Shown here in pieces: positions 42,532-53,082 of a stretch of DNA of 64,000 nt (positions are counted from its first letter, which is position 1; the number at the start of each line of letters is the position of its first letter). Made by a program: the position numbers and the translations under genes. The stretch is from Nitrospira sp. (GTDB taxonomy: Bacteria > Nitrospirota > Nitrospiria > Nitrospirales > Nitrospiraceae), in the NCBI GenBank assembly GCA_029865225.1, contig JAOUHJ010000003.1:62001-126000 (forward strand), given 5' to 3'. A model generated the notes under the pieces. The model saw only the letters and a program-made list of their open reading frames with translations. It was not told where the DNA came from and ran no database searches.

Positions 42532-42634
42532 ATACAGGTTGCTCCTTTGTCTTCTTAGCTCCCCCCCCTTTCTTAGCATGAGCGACTGGCTTAGGATAGG
42601 CATCACTTAACAGTGGCCAAGGAGGGTGAGATCT

Positions 42635-44836
42635 ATGGTGCAGCTCGAACATATCGAACGACTCGTCAATGCAGAACATTGGGATCCGCGTGAGTTGCTG
42701 GGCCCTCATCGCACAACCATAAACGGGAGGGAGGCTTTGTCAGTTCGGGCCTACGCACCTGATGCGAGCGAAGCACAGATTATTCCTGATACGCCTGGCC
42801 GCAAACCCATACCGATGAACCGCATCCACGAATCAGGGTTGTACGAGGCGGTCTTGGACTCACCGAAGAGCACGGTGAACTACCGAGTCCGAGTCACCGG
42901 TTCTCAAGGAACCGTCACGGAACGCCATGATCCCTATGCCTTCCCTCCGTTGATCACGGACCATGATCTCCACCTGTTTTCAGAAGGAAAACTGTTCAAA
43001 GGCTACGAGAGATTGGGGGCCCATCTCACAACCGTCGACGGGGTTGCCGGGGTTCATTTCGTCGTCTGGGCTCCGAACGCCATGCGAGTCAGTGTCGTCG
43101 GCGGCTTCAATCATTGGGACGGTCGCTGCCATCAGATGATCGGGCGTGGATCGACCGGTCTCTGGGAATTGTTCGTCCCCGATATTCCTGAAGGAACGAT
43201 TTATAAGTACGAAATCCGCTCCCACCATGCCACTGCCCCCTTCACCAAGGCCGACCCCTACGCATTCTCGGCTGAACTGCGTCCTCGTACCGCATCCATC
43301 GTTCACAATCTGTCCACCTACCGATGGAACGACCGGGCGTGGATGGACGCCCGCGCCACACGTGATCCGCTGACCGCCCCCATGTCCATCTACGAGGTGC
43401 ATCTGGGATCCTGGATGCGGGTGCCCGAAGAGGAGAATCGCTGGCTGACCTATCGCGAACTGGCCGACAAACTCATTCACTATGTCAAATATATGGGCTA
43501 CACCCACATTGAACTCATGCCCGTTACCGAGCATCCTTTCGACGGATCGTGGGGCTACCAGGCCACCGGCTACTTTGCCGCCACCAGCCGATTCGGCTCA
43601 CCTGAAGACTTCATGGCCTTCGTCGATGCCGCGCATCAAGCGGGAATCGGCATCATCATGGATTGGGCACCGGCGCATTTCCCCGACGATGCCTATGGCT
43701 TGGCCTGGTTCGACGGCACACATCTCTACGACCACGAGGACGAGCGCCTCGGCTATCATCCGGAATGGAAGAGCCGCATCTTCAACTACGGCCGCGTGGA
43801 GGTGAAGAATTTTCTCCAGAACAGTGCGCTCTTCTGGTTGGACAAGTATCACATCGACGGTCTTCGCGTGGATGCAGTCGCCTCAATGCTGTACCTAGAT
43901 TATGGAAGAAAAGCCGGCGAATGGATCCCCAACCAGTTTGGAGGGAACGAAAACCTCGCGGCCGTCTCTTTCCTCAAGGAATTGAACGTGCTTGTCCATC
44001 AGGAACATCCTGGCGCAGTCACGATTGCTGAAGAGTCGACGGCATGGCCGGGTGTGTCAAAACCCACCTATACAGGAGGCTTGGGCTTCACGTTCAAGTG
44101 GAATATGGGTTGGATGCACGACATGCTGGATTATTTCGAAAAGGATCCCGTCCATCGCAAACACCATCAGAATCAGATCACGTTTGGATTACTGTATGCC
44201 TTCCATGAAAACTTCATTCTTGTGCTATCCCACGACGAAGTGGTGCACGGGAAAAAGGCCCTGCTCGACAAGATGCCCGGAGATGAGTGGCAACGTTTCG
44301 CAAACCTGCGTGCGCTCTATGGGTACATGTACGGGCATCCCGGCAAGAATATGCTGTTCATGGGCGGTGAGTTCGGTCAGTGGTGGGAATGGAACCATGA
44401 CGATGGTCTACAGTGGCATCTCTGCCAGTACGAGCCGCACCTGGGGTTACAGCGGTTCGTCCATGACCTCAATTGGCTGTATCGGACCGAACCCGCGCTC
44501 TACGAGGTCGACTACGATTGGACCGGATTCCAGTGGATCGACATCAACGACACGGAAAATTCTGTCATCTCCTTTCTCCGCAAAGCCAAAGATCCTAATA
44601 ATCAGATCGTCTGCGTGTGCAACTTCACACCAGTCCCACGCCATGGATACCGCATCGGCGTCCCGATGCTCGGTTGGTACCGCGAGCTGCTGAATAGTGA
44701 CGCGGAACTCTATGGAGGGAGTAACCTTGGCAACGGAGGCGGCGTGACGGCTGAACCGATCGCATCCCACGGCTTTCCCAACTCCGTCGTCTTGACGCTC
44801 CCTCCCGTATCGGTCCTGTACTTCAAGGCGGGATGA
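42635..44836 (+). CDS. glgB: 1,4-alpha-glucan branching enzyme
   Basis: This 733-residue GH13_9 enzyme introduces alpha-1,6 branches. The N-terminal GlgB domain (HWDPRELLGPHRT) and CBM48 (GVHFVVWAPNAMRVSVVGGFNHW) precede the barrel. Barrel motifs are ELMPVTEHPFDGSWGYQ, GIGIIMDWAPAHFP, the nucleophile motif GLRVDAVASMLYLDY, the acid/base in IAEESTAWPG, and LVLSHDEVVHGKK. AAGGAGGG lies 8 bases before ATG 42635. It complements GlgE by branching the linear glucan. The 3' end overlaps the ATP-grasp gene on the other strand by 14 bases. Confidence 0.96.
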   Translation: MVQLEHIERLVNAEHWDPRELLGPHRTTINGREALSVRAYAPDASEAQIIPDTPGRKPIPMNRIHESGLYEAVLDSPKSTVNYRVRVTGSQGTVTERHDPYAFPPLITDHDLHLFSEGKLFKGYERLGAHLTTVDGVAGVHFVVWAPNAMRVSVVGGFNHWDGRCHQMIGRGSTGLWELFVPDIPEGTIYKYEIRSHHATAPFTKADPYAFSAELRPRTASIVHNLSTYRWNDRAWMDARATRDPLTAPMSIYEVHLGSWMRVPEEENRWLTYRELADKLIHYVKYMGYTHIELMPVTEHPFDGSWGYQATGYFAATSRFGSPEDFMAFVDAAHQAGIGIIMDWAPAHFPDDAYGLAWFDGTHLYDHEDERLGYHPEWKSRIFNYGRVEVKNFLQNSALFWLDKYHIDGLRVDAVASMLYLDYGRKAGEWIPNQFGGNENLAAVSFLKELNVLVHQEHPGAVTIAEESTAWPGVSKPTYTGGLGFTFKWNMGWMHDMLDYFEKDPVHRKHHQNQITFGLLYAFHENFILVLSHDEVVHGKKALLDKMPGDEWQRFANLRALYGYMYGHPGKNMLFMGGEFGQWWEWNHDDGLQWHLCQYEPHLGLQRFVHDLNWLYRTEPALYEVDYDWTGFQWIDINDTENSVISFLRKAKDPNNQIVCVCNFTPVPRHGYRIGVPMLGWYRELLNSDAELYGGSNLGNGGGVTAEPIASHGFPNSVVLTLPPVSVLYFKAG

Positions 44837-45911
44837 CCGGCACGTCCTGTCCTTCGCCAACTCGGCTCGGAACCGGAGTCGTTCTGTCGGAAGGTGTGAC
44901 GTGCGGATGCCAACGCAGCCCCAGATCAAGGATTCTCTGCAGCAGCGCGGAGTAGGGAAGGCCCGCGCTAACGGCTGACGAAGCAAAGTCCTCGACTGTT
45001 GCAATATGCGGGTTTGGGTTCGCTTCGAGCACATAGACCTGTCCCGCCGGATCAAGTCGAAAATCAACCCTCGCATACCCGCTGAGCCCCAGGCTGCGGT
45101 AGACACGCTTGGCGAGACTCTGAAAGACCTGTCGTTGCGATTCTGTCAGATCACCAGCTGCATTCGAGCGAAGACCGTATTTCTGCTGGTAGGCTCGGCT
45201 CCACTTCACCCTCGCTGTAGCAATCTTGCTTGCTTCCTCCGGTAGTCGGCTCATATCGAGCTCCCATAGAGGGAACACTTGCAGCCGGTGATTACCCATC
45301 ACGCCGACATACAATTCGCGTCCCTCGATGTACCGTTCCACTAATGCACCAGTACCGAGGCTCTGATGGATGAACCTGACCCGCTCTTGTAACTTGTCGT
45401 CATCATCCACGATCGAGGCCTGGGAAATTCCCAGCGAGGCTTCTTCCGAGACGGATTTCACGATCAAGGGGAATGCTAGCTCTTTTGGTCTCTTAACCGA
45501 ACGACCTAATGGGACCGTGATGAACTCCGGAATCGGAATTCGGTGATAATAGAGAATTTTTTTGGCCAATCCTTTGTCGCGGGCCAACATCAATCCTCTT
45601 GGATTGCACCCCGTATACGGCACCTTCAGTAATTCGAGGTACGACACCACGTTCTGATCATAGATGGCCACCCCGCTGAACTCCTCCAGCAAATTGAAGG
45701 CGATGTGAGGCTTCCAGTCATCCACGGTTTGGCGGATCACGGCGAGTTCATGTTGGACGCCAAGCGGACGCACCTCATGTCCGATCTCTCGAAGCGTATG
45801 GACGACTTCGTATTCCGTCCTCCATTCAGCCGTGCTGAGGTCCACCCCCTCGACGGTATCCGGCGGAAGGAGATCTTCGTGGACCAGGACGAGGACACGC
45901 AAGGGTTTCAT
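44823..45911 (-). CDS. ATP-grasp ligase, D-alanine-D-alanine ligase-like
   Basis: This 362-residue ATP-grasp protein has an N-terminal pre-ATP domain (LRVLVLVHEDLLPPD) and FNLLEEFSG, a short GLMLARDKGLAKKILYYHRIPIPEF segment, the ATP-binding LVKSVSEEASLGIS-type region, and the C-terminal metal site GYARVDFRLDPAGQVYVLEANPNPHIA. It should form a peptide or amide bond with ATP. It differs from housekeeping Ddl in length and in its neighbours, so the substrate is open. Its ATG overlaps the stop of the metallopeptidase gene (ATGA). Its end overlaps glgB on the other strand. Confidence 0.82.
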   Translation of the reverse strand: MKPLRVLVLVHEDLLPPDTVEGVDLSTAEWRTEYEVVHTLREIGHEVRPLGVQHELAVIRQTVDDWKPHIAFNLLEEFSGVAIYDQNVVSYLELLKVPYTGCNPRGLMLARDKGLAKKILYYHRIPIPEFITVPLGRSVKRPKELAFPLIVKSVSEEASLGISQASIVDDDDKLQERVRFIHQSLGTGALVERYIEGRELYVGVMGNHRLQVFPLWELDMSRLPEEASKIATARVKWSRAYQQKYGLRSNAAGDLTESQRQVFQSLAKRVYRSLGLSGYARVDFRLDPAGQVYVLEANPNPHIATVEDFASSAVSAGLPYSALLQRILDLGLRWHPHVTPSDRTTPVPSRVGEGQDVPVIPP

Positions 45912-46945
45912 AACGCCACCCGGTGATGCCCGCTGTGCAGATAGTTCATCGTTTGCACCGTGAGAAGGATCGTGACATCAAGCGTGGCCTTCCCCTCCGG
46001 GATGGCCAGCCGGAGACGCTGTTCGCGACAGCGTGTCACGATATCCTCGAACACGCGGTCGATCGTGTATTGGTATTCTCCGGTCCAAGCCGCCACCTCT
46101 CGACTGACATCCCGGCGAATACGCGTGAGAAACTGCACCGCCGAAAGATTAGCCCGATGCTCAGAGGCAGCAGAAAAAATCCGCCGCAAATCACGATCGT
46201 AGAATGTCGGATGAGGCGTTCCATAGTGGGCGTGCTTCTGCTCGTAGTGTTTCCGCAAGGTCCGGCGTAGGCGAGGCAGCGAGTCCACATGTTGCTTGGT
46301 CGTGACCATCGGTCGTGCATCGACCAACAAGTCCATCAACCGGTCCATGTATTCCAATTTCTTCAGCGCCGGCCAACCGGCATACCGTTCCCTCCACAAG
46401 GACTGTGGATTCAGCCACACCGCAAAGGTCTCCGCAAAATCTTCGTCTGGATGGCTCTGCGCATACCACATATCCAAATGAAGGACATAGCTCTTGCTGT
46501 AGGGTTTCGGGGTGTAAAACTTTGGATAAGGTTGGGTCGACCTTCCGAAGATCGCCTGCCTATCACGACGGCGACGGATCCCATAGGCATTTTCCAGCGC
46601 ATGCCCGGCCTCGTGCCGAAGAATGCGCATGCACCATTCAGGCGTTCCCCCCTCCACTTCCAACATCTGCGACAGTTCCAGTTGAGCTAGCCGTGGGTGT
46701 GCCAGGTAAAAGGGAACGGCAATGCCGGGAACTCCATCCGGAGTGAACCACTCGTTCGAAAGCCAGAAATGCGGGCGAAAGAGGAGGCCTCGCTCGCCCA
46801 ATTCTTTTGATAATTGCGCGATTTGGTCGGTGATCTGACTTCGTTCCATAGTCACGTTGAGGTCACAGAATCGTAAGTCCAGAAGTTTTTCATCAGACCA
46901 ACTGACCCACGTGGGTTCCCGTTCTGTTCTCGCCTTGCTTACCAC
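45908..46945 (-). CDS. Putative zinc-binding metallopeptidase (HEAGH)
   Basis: This 345-residue protein has the zincin motif HEAGHALENAYG and a distal region AQSHPDEDFAETFAVWL that may give a third ligand, as in the putative metallopeptidase families with an HExxH core. No signal peptide or membrane segment is seen. The start is probably GTG 46945 with AAAGGGG about 5 bases upstream; a TTG at 46960 overlaps the stop of the mscS gene but lacks a ribosome binding site. It is followed with a 4-base overlap by the ATP-grasp gene. The peptide substrate is unknown. Confidence 0.7.
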   Translation of the reverse strand: MVSKARTEREPTWVSWSDEKLLDLRFCDLNVTMERSQITDQIAQLSKELGERGLLFRPHFWLSNEWFTPDGVPGIAVPFYLAHPRLAQLELSQMLEVEGGTPEWCMRILRHEAGHALENAYGIRRRRDRQAIFGRSTQPYPKFYTPKPYSKSYVLHLDMWYAQSHPDEDFAETFAVWLNPQSLWRERYAGWPALKKLEYMDRLMDLLVDARPMVTTKQHVDSLPRLRRTLRKHYEQKHAHYGTPHPTFYDRDLRRIFSAASEHRANLSAVQFLTRIRRDVSREVAAWTGEYQYTIDRVFEDIVTRCREQRLRLAIPEGKATLDVTILLTVQTMNYLHSGHHRVAL

Positions 46946-46956
46946 GCAAACCCCTT

Positions 46957-47871
46957 TCAATGTGACGCCTGTTGGGTCTGCTCCATTCCAGCGACATACA
47001 GCGGAGGCGGCGTCCCCTGTTTCGGCTCACCCCAGTAGATCGTTTGATGCGGGAACGGGATTTCGATCCCCTTCGCATCGAAGGTCTTCTTGATTCGACG
47101 ATTCATCTCTCGTCCCACTCGCCATTGTTTGATCGGCCGAGTCTTGATCCGGCACTTGATGATCACGGCTGAATCGGCGAATTGATCGACGCCCAACATT
47201 TCCAACGGCTCGAGAATATCCTCGGTAAACTGGGGATCGCGCCGCAACTCCTCCGCGATGTCACGCAGAACAGCCATCACCTCGTCGACATCTTCCCGAT
47301 ACGCAATCCCGACCTCGAAGAGGTAGAAGGCATAGACCTTCGTCATATTCTTGACCTTGTCGATGACCCCGTTCGGCACCACATGCACATTCCCAGACAG
47401 GTCGCGCAGCGTCACAGTCCTGAGTTTCACCTCCTCAACCACCCCTCCGACCCCCGCAATCTCCACGACATCACCAACTCGGATCGAATCTTCGAGCAGG
47501 ATAAAAAATCCCGTGATCACATCTTTCACCAGACTTTGTGCGCCAAAGCCGATGGCCAATCCCCCAAGACCAGCCGCTGCCAAGATCGGCTTCAAATCGA
47601 TTCCGACCTCGGACAAGATCATCATGCCCCCTACGGCAAGAATCACCACGCGACCCACATCACGAATCACATGAGTCAGGGTCGTGGCTCGCTTGATCTG
47701 CGCCTCGGTCGGCAACGTACCCTCGTACACTTTCTGAAATCGATTCATCGCCCGTTTGACAATGGCGAGCCCTGCAGCCATCACGACGGAGATGATCAGG
47801 ACTCGCAAACCAGACGTCGTCGACCATTCGAACCATCGTTCAATGAAGCTCGTCACATACGAATCCGGCAT
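46957..47871 (-). CDS. MscS-family mechanosensitive ion channel
   Basis: This 304-residue MscS-type channel has N-terminal transmembrane helices (TSGLRVLIISVVMAAGLAIV and VVILAVGGMMILSEVG), then the pore helix region AAGLGGLAIGFGAQSLVKD. The beta domain follows (DSIRVGDVVEIAGVGGVVEEVKLRTVTLRDLSGNVHVVPNGVI). ATG 47871 is chosen because GGAGG lies 5 bases upstream. It opens under membrane tension to release solutes on hypo-osmotic shock, which fits a region rich in trehalose-making genes. The gene precedes the metallopeptidase and ATP-grasp genes. Confidence 0.93.
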   Translation of the reverse strand: MPDSYVTSFIERWFEWSTTSGLRVLIISVVMAAGLAIVKRAMNRFQKVYEGTLPTEAQIKRATTLTHVIRDVGRVVILAVGGMMILSEVGIDLKPILAAAGLGGLAIGFGAQSLVKDVITGFFILLEDSIRVGDVVEIAGVGGVVEEVKLRTVTLRDLSGNVHVVPNGVIDKVKNMTKVYAFYLFEVGIAYREDVDEVMAVLRDIAEELRRDPQFTEDILEPLEMLGVDQFADSAVIIKCRIKTRPIKQWRVGREMNRRIKKTFDAKGIEIPFPHQTIYWGEPKQGTPPPLYVAGMEQTQQASH

Positions 47872-47940
47872 GCCTACCTCCACACATTAAAAGATCCCAC
47901 GGGAGCAGACTCAACGCTCGGCGTCACAGGCTGCTCTGCA

Positions 47941-49824
47941 CTAGGAAGCCATAAACACAGCCGCACCATAGGCGGGAATCACCACTGACATTCCTTCAGG
48001 TGAGATAGAGAGCTGCATCGGCACCGAACCTTGACCACTCCCACCGAATTCTTTGGCCATGGAGTCGAGCCTCCGCAACCATGTGCCTTGCGGCTCGACC
48101 AATCGTACCGTAACCGGCGACGTATTGAAGCCACAAACAACCAGCGAGGCGGTATTGTCTCTGGTCCAACGATGCATCACCAAAACCCGTTCGTCATCGA
48201 ACACCCACACCCGATGGTTCCGAATCGTGCCGTCTCCGGCGCCCAACGACGGCTCCTTTTTTCTGACCTGGATTAGGGCTTGGCTCCATCGCAACAGGGC
48301 TGCTTGCCGATCGTCGAGCTGTTCCCGATTCAGCCGACTTCGCTCGAAGGTGGCCGAGTCCTGAGGGTCCGGAATGTCTTCCGGATTCCAGCCGAAATGC
48401 GCAAATTCTCGTCGACGGCCTTGCCTGACCGCTTCGACCAAGTCAGGGTCGCCGTGTTCGATGAAGTACTGGAACGGTGCCGTTTCTCCATACTCCTCTC
48501 CCATGAAGAGCAATGGGATATTCGGAGACAGCAGGACGAGAGCACGGATGGCCTTGAGCGCATCCCATGGAAGTTGGGTGCTCAATCGATCCCCGACCGC
48601 CCGGTTGCCGATCTGATCATGATTCTGTGAAAACACGACGAACTGAGATGGCTGGCAATGTCGAGATGAGTTCCCATGCCGACGTCGGCGATGGGCCGAG
48701 TATCGAGCGCTATAGACGAACCCGTTACGAACCGCCGCGGCCAAATCACTCAGCCCGTGAAAATCCTCATAGTACCCCTTCCGCTCACCGGCAACGACAA
48801 CGCGCAAGGCATGATGGAAATCGTCGTTCCATTGGCCATCGAGTCCATATCCCCCGACCGACGGAGGATCGATCACCCGCGCGTCGTTCAAATCACTCTC
48901 TGCGATCACGTTCACCTCTCGTCCCAGGCGTTGAGCCTGACTATGGACGGCGGACGCGAGGTCCTTGAGGACATGCTGCGCGCTGAAGTCGAAGATGCCA
49001 TGGATCGCGTCCAACCTGAGTCCATCGACATGATACTCCGTCACCCAATACAACGCGTTATCGACGACGTACTGCCGAACCTCATCGCTATCCGGCCCAT
49101 CATAATTGATCGCCGATCCCCAAGGAGTCCTGTACCGATCCGTAAAATAGGGACCAAAGTCGTTCAGATAGTTCCCCTCTGGTCCTAAGTGGTTGTACAC
49201 CACATCAAGAATTACGGCGAGTCCGGCTGCATGACAGGCATCGACGAGCCGTTTCATGCCCTGAGGGCCCCCGTAACTTGATTGGGGAGCGAAGGGGTGG
49301 ACCCCATCGTAACCCCAATTACGCCGACCCGGAAACTCTGCCACCGGCATGAGTTCGATCGCCGTAATCCCGACGGTGTCCCTCAGATAGGATAAGTGTG
49401 GAATGATCGCCTCGAACGTCCCTTCTCTTGTGAAGGTCCCGACGTGCAACTCGTAGATGATATAGGTGTCCAGCGGCATCCCCTTCCATCCCATATCCGT
49501 CCATCGAAATGAGGTCGGATCAACCACGACGGACGGGCCGTGCACCCCATCGGATTGAAAGCGAGAGGCAGGATCAGGCCGTTCCTTCCCTCCATCCAGC
49601 ACATAGCGATAGCGAGATCGAGGAACAACTCCGGTCACCACAGTTTCAAAATACCCCCGTTCGTCTCGTTGCATCGGCACCATGACTCGATCCTGATCAA
49701 CCAGTTGCACGGCAACGGTCTTGGCGTAGGGTGCCCAGACACGGAATTTCACCGCATCTCCGGTTGTCGGCATAGCTCCGATATCAAGCGACCACTTCTC
49801 GTTCGGCATCATCGTCATATTCAT
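47941..49824 (-). CDS. treZ: Malto-oligosyltrehalose trehalohydrolase TreZ
   Basis: This 627-residue GH13_10 enzyme releases trehalose from maltooligosyl-trehalose, completing the TreY-TreZ pathway. The N-terminal CBM48-like domain (VKFRVWAPYAKTVAVQLV) precedes motifs [53 protein letters not shown] with the nucleophile, VIAESDLND with the acid/base, and VVFSQNHDQIGNRAVGDR. ATG 49824 is used because GGAGGAGG lies upstream; other in-frame starts up to 49947 are possible. It is divergent from glgX. Confidence 0.94.
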   Translation of the reverse strand: MNMTMMPNEKWSLDIGAMPTTGDAVKFRVWAPYAKTVAVQLVDQDRVMVPMQRDERGYFETVVTGVVPRSRYRYVLDGGKERPDPASRFQSDGVHGPSVVVDPTSFRWTDMGWKGMPLDTYIIYELHVGTFTREGTFEAIIPHLSYLRDTVGITAIELMPVAEFPGRRNWGYDGVHPFAPQSSYGGPQGMKRLVDACHAAGLAVILDVVYNHLGPEGNYLNDFGPYFTDRYRTPWGSAINYDGPDSDEVRQYVVDNALYWVTEYHVDGLRLDAIHGIFDFSAQHVLKDLASAVHSQAQRLGREVNVIAESDLNDARVIDPPSVGGYGLDGQWNDDFHHALRVVVAGERKGYYEDFHGLSDLAAAVRNGFVYSARYSAHRRRRHGNSSRHCQPSQFVVFSQNHDQIGNRAVGDRLSTQLPWDALKAIRALVLLSPNIPLLFMGEEYGETAPFQYFIEHGDPDLVEAVRQGRRREFAHFGWNPEDIPDPQDSATFERSRLNREQLDDRQAALLRWSQALIQVRKKEPSLGAGDGTIRNHRVWVFDDERVLVMHRWTRDNTASLVVCGFNTSPVTVRLVEPQGTWLRRLDSMAKEFGGSGQGSVPMQLSISPEGMSVVIPAYGAAVFMAS

Positions 49825-49962
49825 CTTGCCCTCCTCCGGCCCATTGTGCAGAATTCGCCGGCCGTAACCAAGCCCGCCAGGTATTTTTGTATTCTTTCTG
49901 ATAGAATCCGCCGGCTCGAATAAATATGGACCCATAATAAGAATCACGAAGGGAGAACGAGG

Positions 49963-52113
49963 ATGAGAGTTTGGCCAGGGAAACCGTACCCACTGGGGGC
50001 CACATGGGATGGCGAAGGGGTGAACTTCGCGCTGTTTTCAGAACATGCCACGGCGGTTGAACTCTGTCTGTTCGATGGACCGGAGGCGACGGAGGAATCC
50101 CATCGCATCCGCGTTGAAGAACGGACCGATCAAGTCTGGCACGTGTACATCCCAGCGCTTTGGCCTGGCCAACACTATGGGTATCGAGTGCATGGACCGT
50201 ATGCTCCCCAAGAAGGGCATCGTTTCAACCACCACAAGCTCTTGATCGATCCCTACGCCAAGGCCATCGCGGGAACCGTCGAGTGGTCGGACGCCATGTT
50301 CGGCTATCGGATCGGCGACCCCAAGGCGGATCTTTCCTTTGACACCCGAAATAATTCCTCCAATATTCCCAAGTCTGTCGTCATCGATCAGGCTTTCACC
50401 TGGGGCGGCGATCGGTTGCTGAACACCCCATGGGACAAGACGGTCATCTCAGAAATTCACGTCAAGGGGCTCACGGCACGTCACCCGGACATACCGGATC
50501 ATATACGGGGCACCTATTCCGGCTTGACCAACCCGGCGGTCATCGACCACCTCCTGGAGCTAGGCGTCACTGCCGTCGAGTTGTTACCAGTCCATCACTT
50601 CGTCCGCGACAAGCACCTGGCCGATCGCGGCTTGATGAATTATTGGGGCTATAACACCATCGGGTTTTTCGCCCCAGATATCCGCTACACCGTCTCGCCG
50701 CTCCGTGGACGAGGCGTCCGTGAGTTCAAAACGATGGTGAAGACCTTGCACAGCGCCGGTATCGAAGTCATCTTAGACGTCGTCTACAACCACACGGCTG
50801 AGGGCAACCACCTCGGCCCCACACTCTCGTTCAGAGGGATCGACAACGCCGCTTACTACCGTTTGGTCGATAACGATAAACGCTACTACATGGACTACAC
50901 CGGTTGCGGCAATACACTCAACGTCTCGCATCCACGTTCGCTGCAGCTCATTATGGACAGTTTGCGGTATTGGGTCACGGAGATGCATGTGGATGGGTTT
51001 CGGTTCGACCTGGCTTCCACCCTCGCCAGAGAACTCCATGCCGTGGACCGGCTGAGCGCCTTTTTCGACATCCTGCATCAAGACCCCATTCTCTCCCAGA
51101 CCAAACTGATCGCGGAGCCCTGGGACGTCGGCGAAGGCGGCTATCAAGTCGGGAATTTCCCTGTGGGCTGGGCCGAATGGAACGGCAAGTATCGAGACAC
51201 GATCAGGCGATACATCAAGGGAGACGGAGGACAGATGGCGGAACTCGCCTATCGCCTGACCGGCAGCAGCGACCTCTACAGTACGAGCGGGCGTCGGCCA
51301 TTTGCGAGCGTCAACTTCGTCACGGCGCACGACGGATTCACACTCCACGACCTGGTGTCGTACAACGACAAGCACAACGAGTCCAACGGTGAGAACAACC
51401 AAGACGGCACGAACGACAATGACAGTTGGAATTGCGGCGTCGAAGGTCCAAGCAACGATCCCGCGATTCTTGAGCTCCGAGAACGGCAGAAACGGAATTT
51501 GCTGACTCTGCTCTTTCTTTCGCAAGGTGTGCCGATGCTCTGCGGAGGCGACGAGATTGGGCGGACGCAGCGAGGCAACAATAACGCCTATTGTCAGGAC
51601 AGCGAGATCAGCTGGTTCGACTGGAACCTTGATCGTGTGCAACAGGATTTTCTTGCGTTCGTCAAAGACCTCATTGCGTTTCGGAAGAAACACCCGGTTC
51701 TTCGACGACGTCGGTTCTTTCAGGGACGCCATATCCGAGGGTCAGAAGTCAAAGATCTCGCGTGGTTTCGACCAGACGGTAAAGAGATGACCGACGAAGA
51801 TTGGAATGCCGGCTACGCAAAGTCGCTTGTGCTCAGACTCGCCGGTGACGCCATTGCTGAGCGAGACCAAAAAGGACGTCCGATCGTGGATGACACCTTG
51901 CTGGTCATCCTCAATGCCCATCATACCCCGATGGCCTTCACGTTACCGGCCCACAAGCGTGGGATCCGTTGGCACCCAGTGCTGGACACCGCACTCCCAG
52001 GAGAGAACAGGAAGCAGGTCAGTGCCTTCAAGGGAGGCGAACAGTACGAAATGGAGGCTCGATCGATCGCCGTGCTGCGTCTCGACGGAAAGCAGGAGCA
52101 CAAATCAGCCTGA
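49963..52113 (+). CDS. glgX: Glycogen debranching enzyme GlgX (isoamylase type)
   Basis: This 716-residue GH13_11 enzyme hydrolyses alpha-1,6 branches. The CBM48 domain ([23 protein letters not shown]) is followed by [39 protein letters not shown] with the nucleophile, [19 protein letters not shown] with the acid/base, and [21 protein letters not shown] stretch typical of GlgX/TreX is [19 protein letters not shown]. The Shine-Dalgarno GAAGGGAG precedes ATG 49963. It produces linear maltodextrins for MalQ and TreY. The 138-base gap to treZ is a shared divergent promoter region. Confidence 0.96.
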   Translation: MRVWPGKPYPLGATWDGEGVNFALFSEHATAVELCLFDGPEATEESHRIRVEERTDQVWHVYIPALWPGQHYGYRVHGPYAPQEGHRFNHHKLLIDPYAKAIAGTVEWSDAMFGYRIGDPKADLSFDTRNNSSNIPKSVVIDQAFTWGGDRLLNTPWDKTVISEIHVKGLTARHPDIPDHIRGTYSGLTNPAVIDHLLELGVTAVELLPVHHFVRDKHLADRGLMNYWGYNTIGFFAPDIRYTVSPLRGRGVREFKTMVKTLHSAGIEVILDVVYNHTAEGNHLGPTLSFRGIDNAAYYRLVDNDKRYYMDYTGCGNTLNVSHPRSLQLIMDSLRYWVTEMHVDGFRFDLASTLARELHAVDRLSAFFDILHQDPILSQTKLIAEPWDVGEGGYQVGNFPVGWAEWNGKYRDTIRRYIKGDGGQMAELAYRLTGSSDLYSTSGRRPFASVNFVTAHDGFTLHDLVSYNDKHNESNGENNQDGTNDNDSWNCGVEGPSNDPAILELRERQKRNLLTLLFLSQGVPMLCGGDEIGRTQRGNNNAYCQDSEISWFDWNLDRVQQDFLAFVKDLIAFRKKHPVLRRRRFFQGRHIRGSEVKDLAWFRPDGKEMTDEDWNAGYAKSLVLRLAGDAIAERDQKGRPIVDDTLLVILNAHHTPMAFTLPAHKRGIRWHPVLDTALPGENRKQVSAFKGGEQYEMEARSIAVLRLDGKQEHKSA

Positions 52114-52249
52114 CCTTAACTGATGTAGGTTGTCCATCGTACTTACCAAGTTGGAATCTCCGCTCAGGGTGAGTCCGTCGCGGTGATGCTGTCGCGGTCT
52201 CTCATCAGACGAGAGCCGTCCTCGTTCAACACATAGCGAAGGAGCGCGC

Positions 52250-53080
52250 ATGATCCTGAAAGACTGGTTGGAGACGTTACAAGAGTCCGCGGAATCAACC
52301 GTCTCCCTCACCGTCTCCTATGTCCCCAAACTCCTCGGCGCCCTTCTCCTGGTGTTGGCAGGCTACCTGCTGGCCCGCATGGTCGGCGCTGCGACGGCAG
52401 GGCTGGTCAAGCTGGTCGGCCTGGATCGTCTGCTCGCCAAAACGCCTCTCCAAACCCTGTTCAACAAGGGCGGCTCCTCGAAGACCGGATCCGATATCCT
52501 CGGCATGCTGATCTTCTGGTTGATCTTCCTCCTCTTCGGGATTACCGCCACCGATATGCTCGGCCTCCCAGCTCTCTCGGCCACACTGACCGACCTCGCC
52601 CGCTATCTTCCCAAGGTGGGACTCGCTGTCCTGATCATCGTGCTGGGAATGATGGCCGCGAGTTATATCAAAGACCTGATCAGCTTGGCTTGCGCATCGG
52701 CGGGCATCTCTCAAGGGACAATCGTGGCACAAACGTTCTATGTCGCCGCGATCCTCGTTGTCTTTGTAACGGCGGTCAATGAACTGGGAATCGATACCAC
52801 CCTCTTAAACAGCACGCTCATGATCGGCTTCGGGGGGCTCATCGCAGGAGCGGCCCTGTCCTTCGGACTGGGCGCCCGTGTCACCGTAGCCAACCTGATT
52901 GCCTCCCACTATCTCCAACCGCTTTTTCGAGTCGGGCAAACGATCCGCGTCGGCGACATTCATGGGACGATTGTGGCCTTGACTCCCATCGCAATCGTGC
53001 TGGAGACACCGGAAGGTCGAGTTTTCGTTCCGGCATCGCGATTCCAGGAATCGAGCGCGACGATCGAGAAGTCCGTCTGA
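52250..53080 (+). CDS. MscS-like small membrane channel protein with partial beta domain
   Basis: This 276-residue protein is of the 'conserved TM helix' group related to MscS. It has about five hydrophobic segments, a GGLIAGAALSFGLGARVTVANLI pore-like region and, unlike the paralogues at 15887 and 60605, a short MscS-type beta segment (VGQTIRVGDIHGTIVAL, then ETPEGRVFVPASRF). It begins 136 bases after glgX and ends 2 bases before an MgtE-domain gene. It may be an osmotically controlled channel. Transport specificity is unknown. Confidence 0.78.
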   Translation: MILKDWLETLQESAESTVSLTVSYVPKLLGALLLVLAGYLLARMVGAATAGLVKLVGLDRLLAKTPLQTLFNKGGSSKTGSDILGMLIFWLIFLLFGITATDMLGLPALSATLTDLARYLPKVGLAVLIIVLGMMAASYIKDLISLACASAGISQGTIVAQTFYVAAILVVFVTAVNELGIDTTLLNSTLMIGFGGLIAGAALSFGLGARVTVANLIASHYLQPLFRVGQTIRVGDIHGTIVALTPIAIVLETPEGRVFVPASRFQESSATIEKSV

Positions 53081-53082
53081 CC

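Noticed and set aside
47182-47988. A 268-codon open frame opposite the mscS gene
   Set aside because: It is antisense to a convincing MscS, has no ribosome binding site and no recognisable domain.
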